Positions 32,290-41,033 of a stretch of DNA of 64,000 nucleotides are shown in pieces; position 1 is the stretch's first letter; each line of letters starts with the position of its first letter. The translations under genes were made by a program, and so were the position numbers. The stretch is taken from contig JBDHWG010000001.1 in NCBI GenBank assembly GCA_039810085.1, positions 310,001-374,000 of the forward strand, read 5' to 3'. Below the pieces are notes generated by a model. That model was not told the origin of the DNA. It did no database searches and saw only the letters and a list, made by a program, of their open reading frames with translations. Source of the stretch: JBDHWG01 sp039810085 (lineage in GTDB: Bacteria; Chloroflexota; Anaerolineae; Epilineales; JAHCIE01).

Positions 32290-34206
32290 ATGCCGCGCAC
32301 CACATCCAGGCTGCCTGCCGGCCTGCAAGCAGAGTTCGTCTGGGAGGGGAAGTACGACGAGCGAGGGTCGCGCCGCGCGCCGCGCTTGCCGGACACGCTG
32401 CCCGCGCTGATGCATGTCGAGGCCATCAATGGGCCGTGGGGCGCGACGACACCCCAGACCGACTTCCGTAACCTGCTCGTCTGGGGCGACAACAAGCTCG
32501 CCCTGGCCGCGCTCCTGGAGCGCTTTCGCGGCGCGGTGAACCTCATTACCATCGACCCGCCGTTCGCCGTCGGCGTCGACTACACGGTGGACGTTCACCT
32601 GGACGGTGATGCCGAAAACGGACGTGACCGGCTGACCCTGGGCGCAGTCGCCTACCGCGACGCCTGGGGGCGCGGCCCCGACTCCTACCTGCACATGCTG
32701 TACGAGCGGTTGACGCTGATGCGCGACCTGCTCGCCGACACCGGCAGCATCTACGTCCACTGTGACTGGCGTCTCGACTACCTGCTGCGCGGCCTCATGG
32801 ACGACGTATTCGGGCGCGACGGCTTCCGCAACGCCATCGTGTGGAAGCGCGACGTGGCGGGCAAGGGCGCGAAGAAGGGGTCGCGCCAGTGGCCGCGCAA
32901 CACCGACGTCATCCTGCTCTACTCGAAAAGCCCCACGACCTGGACATTCCACCAACCGCACAAGGCGCTCTCCGAGCATCAACGACGCGCCTATCGCTAC
33001 CGCGACGCCGACGGCCGCCCCTACAAGGCGGTGCAGCTTGGCGACTACTCGGCCACCTCGATACAGCAGCTAGAGGCCCAGGGGTTGATTCACGTCTCGT
33101 CCAGCGGGCAGAAGTACAAGAAGTACCATCTCGATGAGGCCGTGGCGACCGTGGACTGCATCTGGGACGACATCCCCGGTTTCGGCACGCGCACCGCCGC
33201 CGACGAGCAGACCGGCTACGCGACGCAGAAGCCGGAGGCGCTGCTGGCGCGCATGATCGAAGCCAGCAGCGAGCCGGGCGACCTCATCCTGGACGCTTTC
33301 TGCGGCTCGGGCACCGCCCTCGCCGTCGCCGAGAAGCTGGGCCGCCGCTGGATCGGCATCGACCTCGGCCGCCGCGCGGTCCACACGACGCGCAAGCGGC
33401 TGGTCGGCGTGCAGCGCGAGCTGGCTGCCGCCGACCGCCCCTACCGCGCCTTCGACGTGTACAACCTGGGCGAGAGCGAGCGGCGCTGGTGGCATGCCGA
33501 GCGCCTGGGTCACTCTGACGACGCCTACCGCCAGACGGTGCGCCAGTTCTACGGCGCGACGCCTCGGGCCGATGTTCCCGATGGGCCGCTGCAAAGAAGT
33601 TCTACGCTTGTTCATGTGGCGGGACTGGATGGCCCCTTTACAGCCGAGAGGCTGCGCGCGGCAGCCGAGGCGGCGCGGGCGGTGGGCGCAACCGAGCTGC
33701 ACTGTCTGGCCTGGGAGGTCGTGGCCGGGCTGGCGCGGGAGACGGCGACTATCGCCGCTGAGCAGGGGCTGTCGATTCGGGTGAGACTCATCCCACGCGA
33801 AATCATGGAGCCGAACTGCGCCGAGGCGGTGTTTTTCGAGCCGGGTTGCCTGGCGGCCGAGGTCATCGAGCGCGCGGGCCGCGTGGACGTGGCGCTGGCA
33901 AAGTTCACGCCGCCGCTGCCGGATGCGCCGTCCGAAAAGCTGGCGGCGCTGCGGGAACGGGCGGCCAAGGCGCCCTTCGACTTCATCGACACCTGGGCGG
34001 TGGACTTCGACCACGACCCCGGCGGCCCCTTCACGAGCCACTGGCAGAGCTACCGCACGCGCAAGGACCGCCGCCTGGCGACGGCGACCGACATCGGCTG
34101 GCGCTACGCCACGCCCGGCCGGCACATCATCGCCGTCAAAGTCATCGACGTATTCGGCGTCGAGACAACAACAACTCTGGATGTGGACTACTTCTGGGGT
34201 CGCTGA
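32290..34206 (+). CDS. Orphan beta-class N6-adenine/N4-cytosine DNA methyltransferase
   Basis: The 638-residue protein has catalytic motif IV as DPPF (89-92) before the SAM motif I, DAFCGSGTALAVAEKL (335-350), the beta-class order seen in type III Mod and many type II enzymes. The target-recognition region lies between them (WKRDVAGKGAKKG..., 185-310). Residues about 385-638 are a long unassigned extension ending in a beta-rich stretch (GRHIIAVKVIDVFGVETTTTLDVDYFWG). No restriction endonuclease or Res subunit is adjacent. The end overlaps the converging flavoprotein gene by 19 bases. No ribosome site is obvious at the ATG. Confidence 0.88.
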   Translation: MPRTTSRLPAGLQAEFVWEGKYDERGSRRAPRLPDTLPALMHVEAINGPWGATTPQTDFRNLLVWGDNKLALAALLERFRGAVNLITIDPPFAVGVDYTVDVHLDGDAENGRDRLTLGAVAYRDAWGRGPDSYLHMLYERLTLMRDLLADTGSIYVHCDWRLDYLLRGLMDDVFGRDGFRNAIVWKRDVAGKGAKKGSRQWPRNTDVILLYSKSPTTWTFHQPHKALSEHQRRAYRYRDADGRPYKAVQLGDYSATSIQQLEAQGLIHVSSSGQKYKKYHLDEAVATVDCIWDDIPGFGTRTAADEQTGYATQKPEALLARMIEASSEPGDLILDAFCGSGTALAVAEKLGRRWIGIDLGRRAVHTTRKRLVGVQRELAAADRPYRAFDVYNLGESERRWWHAERLGHSDDAYRQTVRQFYGATPRADVPDGPLQRSSTLVHVAGLDGPFTAERLRAAAEAARAVGATELHCLAWEVVAGLARETATIAAEQGLSIRVRLIPREIMEPNCAEAVFFEPGCLAAEVIERAGRVDVALAKFTPPLPDAPSEKLAALRERAAKAPFDFIDTWAVDFDHDPGGPFTSHWQSYRTRKDRRLATATDIGWRYATPGRHIIAVKVIDVFGVETTTTLDVDYFWGR

Positions 34207-34847
34207 TATCCTCTTATGTACTCCGGCGCGGCGATGCCATCGGTGAGGCGCGGGTCATCCTGGGGTTCGCCGAACACCTGCCCCATCGGGATGACGCCGG
34301 CCCAGATAGGCAGGGCGTAGTCCTCCTCATCATCGCCCGGTGGGCCGGCGCGGAGCTTGGCCGTGGCGCTCTCGATGGGGAGGGCGACGACCGTCGTCGC
34401 GTTTAACTCCTTGCGGTTGGGCGGGCGAGCATCGCGCCAGCGCCCCGGCACGATGTGCTCGGTCAGCGCCTCGAGCGCCTGCAGCCGCTCCTCCTTGCCC
34501 TCGATGACGTGGCCCTGGCCGAACAGCACGACGGAGCGGTAGTTCATCGAGTTGTGGAACACCGAGCGCGCCACCACCAGCCCATCGAGCAGGGTAATGG
34601 CGACGCAGATGGGCGCGCCAGTCTGGACGTGCTTCAGCAGCCGACTCGCCTTCGCGCCGTGGAGGATGAGCGTGTCGTCCATGCGGGCGTGGATGGTGGG
34701 GATCACGAAAGGCTGCCCGTCCTGGGCGAAGCCGACGTGGCAGATGACCGCCTCGTCGATGATGCTGTAGATAGTGTCGCGGTCGTAGTCGGCGCGCTCG
34801 GCGAGCCGTCGCACCCAGTTGCGCGGTGTCTTCTCGAATGTGGTCAT
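34188..34847 (-). CDS. Pyridoxamine 5'-phosphate oxidase-family flavin-binding protein
   Basis: From ATG 34847 (AAAGGAT upstream) the protein is 219 residues. The split-barrel FMN-binding fold is visible in YSIIDEAVICHVGFAQDGQPFVIPTIHARM, TLILHGAKASRLL and VVARSVFHNSMNYRSVVLFG. This matches the NimA/YfhN-like branch of the PNPOx-like superfamily, whose members bind FMN, heme or F420 cofactors. The substrate is unknown. The gene ends inside the methyltransferase gene and follows a VOC gene on the same strand after a 25-base gap. Confidence 0.85.
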   Translation of the reverse strand: MTTFEKTPRNWVRRLAERADYDRDTIYSIIDEAVICHVGFAQDGQPFVIPTIHARMDDTLILHGAKASRLLKHVQTGAPICVAITLLDGLVVARSVFHNSMNYRSVVLFGQGHVIEGKEERLQALEALTEHIVPGRWRDARPPNRKELNATTVVALPIESATAKLRAGPPGDDEEDYALPIWAGVIPMGQVFGEPQDDPRLTDGIAAPEYIRGYQRPQK

Positions 34848-34872
34848 GCGCTTATCCTTTGCGCAGCCCTGG

Positions 34873-35250
34873 CTACGCTGTCGGTCGCTGGTCGAAGTGG
34901 TCGCCAATCCAACTATAGAAGTCCACGATGATGTCTTCCGGCCCGGCGATCATCGCCGACTCGGTTCCCCAATCGGTAGGCGCCGGCTCACGCAGGACGG
35001 TTGCGCCGCGCGCCCGCGCCTGCTCTAGCGACTCGGCCACGTTGGTGACCTGAAAGTGGAGGATGACGCCCGCGCTCGGCTTGACGGGGACCATCGCGTC
35101 TGGGCTGAGCATAAGGGTGACACCCTCGGCATCTAGCTCAGCGTAGCGCGGGTCGTCCACACGCAGCGTCAGACCAACCACGTCTCGGAAGAACGCAGCC
35201 GCCGCTGGCACATCGCGCACAATCAGGTCAATACTATCGAGCTTCCTCAT
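34873..35250 (-). CDS. VOC-superfamily (glyoxalase/bleomycin-resistance) protein
   Basis: The 125-residue protein starts at ATG 35250 with GGAGGAG just upstream. Two beta-alpha-beta-beta-beta modules are seen: KLDSIDLIVRDVPAAAAFFRDVVGLTL and VILHFQVTNVAESLEQARARGATVLREP. The expected metal-ligand positions carry Asp7/Asp10-like and His56-like residues and a C-terminal Asp/Glu (EDIIVDFYSW). It could be a dioxygenase, isomerase or binding protein. The start lies 17 bases inside the upstream AbrB-like gene, which indicates an operon. Confidence 0.82.
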   Translation of the reverse strand: MRKLDSIDLIVRDVPAAAAFFRDVVGLTLRVDDPRYAELDAEGVTLMLSPDAMVPVKPSAGVILHFQVTNVAESLEQARARGATVLREPAPTDWGTESAMIAGPEDIIVDFYSWIGDHFDQRPTA

Positions 35251-35488
35251 TGCTCCTCCACGCGGTTCGGTCTTGTAATCTGGTCGAGGTGTCCACACCG
35301 AGCGACTGCCAAGCCAGCAATTCTTGCTCTAGTTCCTGACTCATCGGCGCGTCTGTCATAGGTATAATGAGGATGCCCGTGCTTGTCTCGATGATACGAA
35401 TGGGCGTGTCAGGCATGAAGCCGTAACGATCACGCACCTCATCAGGAAGAGCAATTTCACCCTGATGGCCGACAGTTGAGTTGATCAC
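35234..35488 (-). CDS. AbrB/MazE-type swapped-hairpin DNA-binding protein
   Basis: The 84-residue protein has an N-terminal SpoVT/AbrB hairpin: GHQGEIALPDEVRDRYGFMPDTPIRIIETSTGILIIPM. A short helical tail (SQELEQELLAWQSLG) follows. The start is GTG 35488, overlapping the TGA of the upstream dehydrogenase gene (GTGA). Such proteins often serve as antitoxins, but no PIN or MazF-like toxin gene follows; a VOC gene does. It may be an orphan antitoxin or a local autoregulator of this operon. Confidence 0.8.
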   Translation of the reverse strand: MINSTVGHQGEIALPDEVRDRYGFMPDTPIRIIETSTGILIIPMTDAPMSQELEQELLAWQSLGVDTSTRLQDRTAWRSNEEAR

Positions 35489-36531
35489 TTAGCCTCCACA
35501 TCAATAAGGACGCGCCTGTCCTCCTCCGCACTCTCAATCGCGCCGAACACCATCGCCAGGCTCTTGATGTTGTCGGTGCAGATCGTCTCCGGCGTCCCGC
35601 CGTTGCGCACGCAGCCCAGGAACTCGCGGATGATGTCAGCGTGGCCGTGGGTTCGATTCTCGCGCGGCAGCAGTGGCACGAGGACCTCCTCCACCCGCGA
35701 CACGAACCCGCCCGTCCCACCGACAACCTCGGCGGCGATGTTGTCGTAGCCGTCCCACGTCGCTGCGCCGCGCGTCCCCATCACGCGCCACGCCGCCTCC
35801 CAGCTCGTCGGCAGGCCCTCGGCGCACCAGCTCCCCCGGTACGTGAACACAATGCCGCCGGTCATCTCGAAGACGGCGACCGCCGACGCGCCGTGGGCAT
35901 ACCACGACCCGGCCGGGTTCCACTCCTTGCAGTAGACCGAGACGGGGTCGGCGCCGGTCAGAAGGCGGGCGGCGTCGAAGGTATGAATCGCCATGTCCAG
36001 CAGCAGCGGGTGTTTCATCTTATCGCGGAAGCCGCCGAAGTGCGGCCCGACATAGAAGTCGCAGTTGATGGTCGTCAGAGGACCGAGGGCGCCGGAGGCG
36101 AGAAAGTGGCGCAAGCGGCGGATCTCGGCGTTGTAGCGGCGGTTCTGGATAACGGCCAGCAGACGACCGGCCGCCTGCGCCGCCGCCACCATGCGCCGGG
36201 CGTTCGCCATGCTGTCGGCCAGGGGCTTCTCGCCGAGGACGTGGCAGCCGTGGGCGAGGGCGGTCAGGGTCACGTCGGTGTGGGCCTCCGGAACGGTCAC
36301 GTCGAATACAATGTCCGGCGTCGTCGCGTCGAGAACCCTGGTGAGGTCGTCGCTGACCACGGCCCGCGTCAGGTTGTACTCGGCGGCGCGGTGGTAGGCG
36401 GCCGGGGCGACAAGGTCCACCAATCCGACGATTTCCAGGTTGGAGATGGCGCGGGCAGCATCGAGCCAGGCGCGGCTCATGCTGCCGCAGCCGACAAGCA
36501 CGGCTCTCAGGGGTCGCTCCGAATGCGGCAC
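35485..36531 (-). CDS. Gfo/Idh/MocA-family oxidoreductase
   Basis: From GTG 36531 (GGAG upstream) the protein is 348 residues. The Rossmann fold is LRAVLVGCGSMSRAWLDAA near the N-terminus, and the family EKP motif is present as VLGEKPLADSM. The C-terminal GFO/IDH domain has DMAIHTFDAARLLTG with the expected catalytic-region His. These enzymes oxidise or reduce sugars, inositols or related polyols with NAD(P). A longer frame (to 36642) would read through the GTGACG-type repeat, so it is not preferred. It heads the operon with the AbrB-like and VOC genes. Confidence 0.88.
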   Translation of the reverse strand: MPHSERPLRAVLVGCGSMSRAWLDAARAISNLEIVGLVDLVAPAAYHRAAEYNLTRAVVSDDLTRVLDATTPDIVFDVTVPEAHTDVTLTALAHGCHVLGEKPLADSMANARRMVAAAQAAGRLLAVIQNRRYNAEIRRLRHFLASGALGPLTTINCDFYVGPHFGGFRDKMKHPLLLDMAIHTFDAARLLTGADPVSVYCKEWNPAGSWYAHGASAVAVFEMTGGIVFTYRGSWCAEGLPTSWEAAWRVMGTRGAATWDGYDNIAAEVVGGTGGFVSRVEEVLVPLLPRENRTHGHADIIREFLGCVRNGGTPETICTDNIKSLAMVFGAIESAEEDRRVLIDVEAK

Positions 36532-36540
36532 GCTCTCGCT

Positions 36541-36665
36541 CCTCGTGAGAGAAGAAGTGACGGGTGACAGACTTACATTATACCAGGGATGGGGCAAGCG
36601 GTATAGAGCGTGGGGAGGAAGTGACGATGTGGGGCGTTTCACTCCGTCACTCCGTCACACCTGTG
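36541..36665. repeat. GTGACG-type repeat cluster between the oxidoreductase and dprA genes
   Basis: GAAGTGACGGGTGACAG (36554-36570), GGAAGTGACGATGTGGGG and TTTCACTCCGTCACTCCGTCACACC form direct and inverted copies of the unit seen at 1045-1190. The inverse-oriented copies could fold back on the direct ones. No gene lies in this gap. Confidence 0.6.
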
Positions 36666-37568
36666 TCACCACAGACTCCCCTGTTGGAATGTATCATCAG
36701 GTGGGCTATCAGCGCGAATCGCCACGGCGAGCGCGTCCAAATCGAGGGAGTCGGGGTCGAGGGGACGCGCGCCGCCGCGCAGCAAGCCATCCGCGCCGGG
36801 GCTGCCGGGCACGGCGTAGACCAGGCGGCCCTGCTTCTGGGCGCGAGCAGCGGTGTCCAGACTACCGCTGTCCTCGGCCGCCTCCACGACGATCACCGCG
36901 CGGCTCAGACCACTGACGAGGCGGTCGCGGGCCATGAGTTGCGGGCCGCGAGGCGGCGCGTTGGGCATCAACTCGGAGAGCAAGGCCCCGCGCTCGACGA
37001 TGGCTTCGGCGAGCGCAGCGTTCTGGCGCGGGTGGATAACGCGCACACCGGAGCCGAGCACGGCGATGGTGCGCCCGTCGGCAGCACGCAGCGCGCCCTG
37101 GTGCGCGGCGGTGTCGATGCCCAGGGCCAGCCCGCTCACGATGGTAATGCCGCGCTCGGCGAGGCCGGAGGCGATGATATCCGCCAGGTCCAGGCGCGGT
37201 CCACTGGCGTTGCGCGTCCCGACAATGGCCGCCGCGACGGCATCCTCTGGCCGCAGCGTCCCACGCATGAACAGCACCACGGGGGCATCTGGCAAGGCGC
37301 GCAACGCCAGCGGGAAGGCGTCGTCGTCCCAGGTGAGCAGCTCGATGCCCTCGTCGGACAGGCTCACCACTTCATCTTCGAGGGCATCCACCGGCGCGGC
37401 GAGAAGCTGCGCGGCGGCGGCTGGCGTGACGCGGGGAATGGCGGCGAGGGCGTCGGGCGTGGCATCAAAGACGGCCCCGATGCTGCCAAAGCGCTCGATG
37501 AGTTTCCGTGCGGTTGCACCGCCAATGCCGGACGCGCTGGCAAGCGCCAGCCAGTGGGCTTTCGACAT
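36666..37568 (-). CDS. dprA: DNA processing protein DprA
   Basis: The 300-residue protein has an N-terminal HhH/SAM-like region (ALASASGIGGATARKLIERFG) and the DprA Rossmann domain: AAIVGTRNASGP, IVSGLALGIDTAAHQGAL, IHPRQNAALAEAI, RDRLVSGLSRAVIVVEA and YAVPGSPGADG. DprA loads RecA on incoming single-stranded DNA during natural transformation. The start codon shares one base with the stop of the RecQ-ComF gene (TGATG), so the two are coupled. It lacks the C-terminal winged helix of the longest homologues. Other competence genes are not in the window. Confidence 0.93.
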   Translation of the reverse strand: MSKAHWLALASASGIGGATARKLIERFGSIGAVFDATPDALAAIPRVTPAAAAQLLAAPVDALEDEVVSLSDEGIELLTWDDDAFPLALRALPDAPVVLFMRGTLRPEDAVAAAIVGTRNASGPRLDLADIIASGLAERGITIVSGLALGIDTAAHQGALRAADGRTIAVLGSGVRVIHPRQNAALAEAIVERGALLSELMPNAPPRGPQLMARDRLVSGLSRAVIVVEAAEDSGSLDTAARAQKQGRLVYAVPGSPGADGLLRGGARPLDPDSLDLDALAVAIRADSPPDDTFQQGSLW

Positions 37569-40540
37569 CAGGCGTCCGAGTGGATGGTCTTGGTGAGGGT
37601 CAGCACGACGAGGCTGGCCGGCCGCCCGCGCGCCAGGACCCGCGCCGCTTCCTGGAGGGTCGCGCCGGAGTCGTAGAGGTCGTCCACCAGGAGAACACGC
37701 TTGCCGCGAATGTCGTCGCGCAGGGCGAAGGCGCCGGCGACGTTGGCCCGCTTCTGGGCGAGGGAGGTCATCTCTTTCTGGGGGCGCGTCGGGCGCGTCT
37801 TGACGAGAGCGCCGCGCAGGACGGGAACACCGAGTCGCTCGCCGAGCGCGACGGCAAGGGTCGAGACCGGGTCGGAGGCGCGAGCGAGCGAGGGCGGGAT
37901 GGGGATAATGATGTCAGCGCGTGGTAGCTCGCGGCGCTCAGCCAGGAGGCTCGCCCAGGCGTCGGCCAGCCGCCCGGCTAGATCGACCTCGCCCGTGTAT
38001 TTGTAGCGGAACACAAGCTCGCCAATCGCGCCCCGGCTGTGCTCGTCGCCGTCATAGTGGGAGTGGAAGTCGAGCGCCCAACCGGCCAGCCACGGCCCTG
38101 GCAGCGGGCGCGGATGGGGGCGGGCCAGGAATGCGGCGACCGAGTCGGGCGCCGTGCCGCGCAGCGCGACAAGCCGCAGAACGTCCGCCCCGTAACGTTC
38201 CATCTTGCGCGGCCCTACGCCGTGAACCGCGAGCAATTCCTCCCGCGTCTGGGGGCGAGCCGCAGCGATGCGCTCCAGCGTCGCATCGTGGAAGATGACA
38301 TACGGCGGGACGTTCTCCACCTGCGCCTGGTCGCGCCGCCACGCCTTGAGCGCGGCCAGCACGTCGGCGTCCGGCGCAGCGGACACGACAGACGGCGCGG
38401 GCGCGGCGGGCGGCGCCGGGTTGTCGGCGTTGACCACGCAGCGGATGATGCCGTAGTCGATGTCGGGCAGCAGGGCTTTGATGGGCGCGAGATACTGGGT
38501 CGAGCCGACTTGCTCAACGGCGGCGCGCACCTGCGCCTGAACCCCCGGCGCGACCACGTCGTCGAGGGATACGATGCCCCGGCCGATGAGCTGCGCCAGG
38601 TGCGAGTAGATCGTGCCGACGGCCAGGTTGCGGCGGGACGCGATTTCGTCGGGTGTCAGCCCGGCCGCTGCCAGCTCGCGCGTCTCGTCCAGCGTCGACG
38701 CGAGGCCGTTCCCGACCGCCGGCCGCGGCGGCTTGAGCGCCTGGCTGGGCTGGAGCGAGATTGCCGCTCCCGCTTGAAGCGCCGCCTCGCCCTTGGGCGT
38801 CAGCAGGAGCGTCGGCAACTCGCTGCCCACGGCCTTGAGGTAGCCGGACTTCACCAGGTCGTCGATGAGCGCAGCGATGTCGCGCCGCCGCCAGCCCACC
38901 AGCGCCCCAAACGCCGGGTGGCGTTGGTAACGCGCCACCGCCTCGGACTTGGAGGCGGTCAGGAACTTGGCGAGCTTGTCGCGCCCCAGGGAGAAGCGCA
39001 AGCCCTTGACGACCTGGAGCGTGGTCAGGGCTGCCCGCTCCGCGTCCGTCTTGGCGGGCGGCGCGCTCGCAGCGCCAGCGATGCGGGCGAGATCGTTGTC
39101 ACAGCATAGGAGGGCGTCGGCGGGGCCGGTATCGCCGAAATAGTCCAGGATGACGCGGCGGCGGCAGCGGCTCGTCTCGGCGTACTCCACCATCTTCGCC
39201 AGCAAGGAGCGGCGGTAGGCCTGGCGCGCCCCAACGCGGCCAACGATGGCGTCCAGGTCGCTGTCGCGGAGAGGTTTCACCGTGAACTCTGCGCCGGTCG
39301 TGCTCGACAGGCCGCGCCCCATGATGCCCGCCGCCTCGAGCGCTTCGACGGCGATGCGCGCCTTGACCTGGGGCAGCCCCGTGGCGGCCTCGATGTCCTC
39401 GAAGGCGGCCTGCGGCGTCTGGGCAAGATACCGATGCACTTTTTGGAGGTCGGTTCTCGTCGGCGTGTTGCTGTCGATGAGCCACTCTTGCAGCGAGCGG
39501 TCTTTCGGCGAGTAGAGCAGGCAGGCGCGGGCAGGTAGGCCGTCGCGTCCGGCGCGGCCCGCTTCCTGGTAGTACGCCTCCAGGGTACTGGGTATGCCGT
39601 AGTGCAGCACGAAGCGCACGTCGGGCCGGTCGATGCCCATGCCGAAGGCGTTGGTCGCGACGATGAGCGAGATGTCGCCGGCCATGAATGCGTCTTGCAG
39701 CCGAGCGCGAGCGCCCATGTCAAGCCCAGCGTGGTAGTAGGCCGCCGGGAGGTCGACGACCTCCTGGGCGAACGTTGCGACCTCCTCGGCGTTGCTCCGC
39801 GTCCCGGCGTAGATGATGCCCGGCCCTTCGGTGTCCGTGAGGAAGTCGCGTAGAAGCTCTAGCTTAGCCGCCTGATTGACCGCCGTGAATACCTCGAACA
39901 GCAAATTGGGGCGGTTGAAGCCTGTCACGAGGCGCTGGGCATTTGGCAGCCCCAGCAGCCGCACAATCTCGTCCTGAACCTGGACCGTAGCTGTCGCGGT
40001 GAGCGCGAGGGTGAGCGGCTGACCGAGCTCGCGCCACACGTCGGCGATGTGGAGATAGTCGGGGCGGAAGTCGTGCCCCCACTCCGAGACGCAGTGCGCC
40101 TCGTCCACGACGAGGAGACTGATCCGCGCGGCGCGCAGGGCATCGCGGAACGCTCGGCTGCGCAGCCGCTCCGGCGCGACGAGGACAATCTTGACCTTGC
40201 CGGCGGTCAGGTCGGTGAGGCGGCGGCGCTGCTCCGAGCCAGCGATCATGGAGTTGATGTACGTGGCGGGAAGGCCGCGTCGGGTCAGGCTGTCCACCTG
40301 GTCTTTCATGAGGGCGAGCAGGGGAGAAACGACGAGGGCCGCGCCGGGCAGGAGCATCGCGGCGACCTGGTAGATAAGGGACTTGCCCGCGCCCGTCGGC
40401 ATCACCACCAGCGTATGCGCGCCACCAATCAGAGTGCGCAACGCCTCTTCCTGGCCCGGCCGGAAGTGGTCGAAGCCGAAATAGCGGCGCAACGCCGCGC
40501 CCAGGGCGGCGGGGTCAGTAGCGGCGGTGATGCTCGGCAT
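37568..40540 (-). CDS. recQ: RecQ helicase fused to a ComF-type phosphoribosyltransferase domain
   Basis: The 990-residue protein has a RecQ core: MPTGAGKS (47-54), DEAH (146-149), SEWGHDFRPDY and GRAGRDG. An RQC-like region, an HTH_40-type helix-turn-helix (about 619-660) and an HRDC domain (about 724-793) follow. Residues about 835-985 are a ComF-like PRTase with the PRPP loop VLLVDDLYDSGAT (949-961). The zinc subdomain is degenerate: Cys459 is present, but the usual CxxCxxC reads LLCCDND (477-483), leaving two of four ligands out of register. Coupling with dprA suggests work on single-stranded DNA during transformation or repair. Confidence 0.9.
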   Translation of the reverse strand: MPSITAATDPAALGAALRRYFGFDHFRPGQEEALRTLIGGAHTLVVMPTGAGKSLIYQVAAMLLPGAALVVSPLLALMKDQVDSLTRRGLPATYINSMIAGSEQRRRLTDLTAGKVKIVLVAPERLRSRAFRDALRAARISLLVVDEAHCVSEWGHDFRPDYLHIADVWRELGQPLTLALTATATVQVQDEIVRLLGLPNAQRLVTGFNRPNLLFEVFTAVNQAAKLELLRDFLTDTEGPGIIYAGTRSNAEEVATFAQEVVDLPAAYYHAGLDMGARARLQDAFMAGDISLIVATNAFGMGIDRPDVRFVLHYGIPSTLEAYYQEAGRAGRDGLPARACLLYSPKDRSLQEWLIDSNTPTRTDLQKVHRYLAQTPQAAFEDIEAATGLPQVKARIAVEALEAAGIMGRGLSSTTGAEFTVKPLRDSDLDAIVGRVGARQAYRRSLLAKMVEYAETSRCRRRVILDYFGDTGPADALLCCDNDLARIAGAASAPPAKTDAERAALTTLQVVKGLRFSLGRDKLAKFLTASKSEAVARYQRHPAFGALVGWRRRDIAALIDDLVKSGYLKAVGSELPTLLLTPKGEAALQAGAAISLQPSQALKPPRPAVGNGLASTLDETRELAAAGLTPDEIASRRNLAVGTIYSHLAQLIGRGIVSLDDVVAPGVQAQVRAAVEQVGSTQYLAPIKALLPDIDYGIIRCVVNADNPAPPAAPAPSVVSAAPDADVLAALKAWRRDQAQVENVPPYVIFHDATLERIAAARPQTREELLAVHGVGPRKMERYGADVLRLVALRGTAPDSVAAFLARPHPRPLPGPWLAGWALDFHSHYDGDEHSRGAIGELVFRYKYTGEVDLAGRLADAWASLLAERRELPRADIIIPIPPSLARASDPVSTLAVALGERLGVPVLRGALVKTRPTRPQKEMTSLAQKRANVAGAFALRDDIRGKRVLLVDDLYDSGATLQEAARVLARGRPASLVVLTLTKTIHSDA

Positions 40541-40562
40541 GGCTGAAAGGGGCGGTGGGCCT

Positions 40563-40653
40563 TTGGACCACGAAGGACACGAAAAACGCGAAAGGCATCT
40601 GCCCAGCGTATCCTTTCGCGCCTTTCGCGTCCTTTCTACCTTTCGTGGTCCAA
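40563..40653. repeat. Long hairpin of the ACCACGAAGG family
   Basis: The left arm (40563-40595) begins TTGGACCACGAAGG and the right arm (40612-40653) ends CCTTTCGTGGTCCAA; the outer 12 bases pair perfectly and the inner arms are degenerate copies of a ~10-base CGAAAGGACG unit. It occupies the gap between recQ and the coiled-coil gene and has no T-tract. Same family as 23227-23309. Confidence 0.8.
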
Positions 40654-40664
40654 TAGTTTGCCCA

Positions 40665-41033
40665 TTAGAATGGCTTCCAGAGGGGCAGGCGGCGGCGGCG
40701 CTTCTTGGGCGTTGCAGCGTCGATTTGCTGCTGCAGCCCGTCGCGCTCCTTCTTCATGCCATCCACCTGCGCGTGCAGGGCATTGACAAGCTCGCGCAGG
40801 GCGGTGATGGTCTGCTCCTGGGCCTGGATGACGCGGTCCTTCTCTTCCAGAGCCTCGCGCAGGCTATTGTCCGTCACGCGGGAGGCGCTGGTGGCGGCGC
40901 GCTTGCGGGGCTTGGCGCGGGGCGACGGCTCCGTCGCGGCTTCCTCCGCCGGTGTGTCCTCGCCCTCGGTTGGCGCGATGCGCGCCACCTCGGCGGCGAT
41001 GTCGGTCAGGCTAGGGCGTCGTTTGCTTGGCAC
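40665..41033 (-). CDS. Small basic coiled-coil protein downstream of ParA
   Basis: The 122-residue protein has an N-terminal Lys/Arg segment (MPSKRRPSLTDIAAEVARI), an acidic-to-basic linker, a coiled coil at about 57-105 (LREALEEKDRVIQAQEQTITALRELVNALHAQ..., in part) and a basic C-terminal tail KKRRRRLPLWKPF. It starts 23 bases inside the end of the parA-like gene. A ParB-like or ParA-activating partner would fit, since short basic N-termini stimulate ParA ATPases, but there is no ParB/CTPase or HTH domain, so this is inference. Confidence 0.72.
   Translation of the reverse strand: MPSKRRPSLTDIAAEVARIAPTEGEDTPAEEAATEPSPRAKPRKRAATSASRVTDNSLREALEEKDRVIQAQEQTITALRELVNALHAQVDGMKKERDGLQQQIDAATPKKRRRRLPLWKPF

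Noticed and set aside
33070..34125. Minus-strand frame of 351 codons opposite the DNA methyltransferase
   Set aside because: Low-complexity antisense translation; the + strand carries DPPF and FCGSGT motifs and the expected codon bias.
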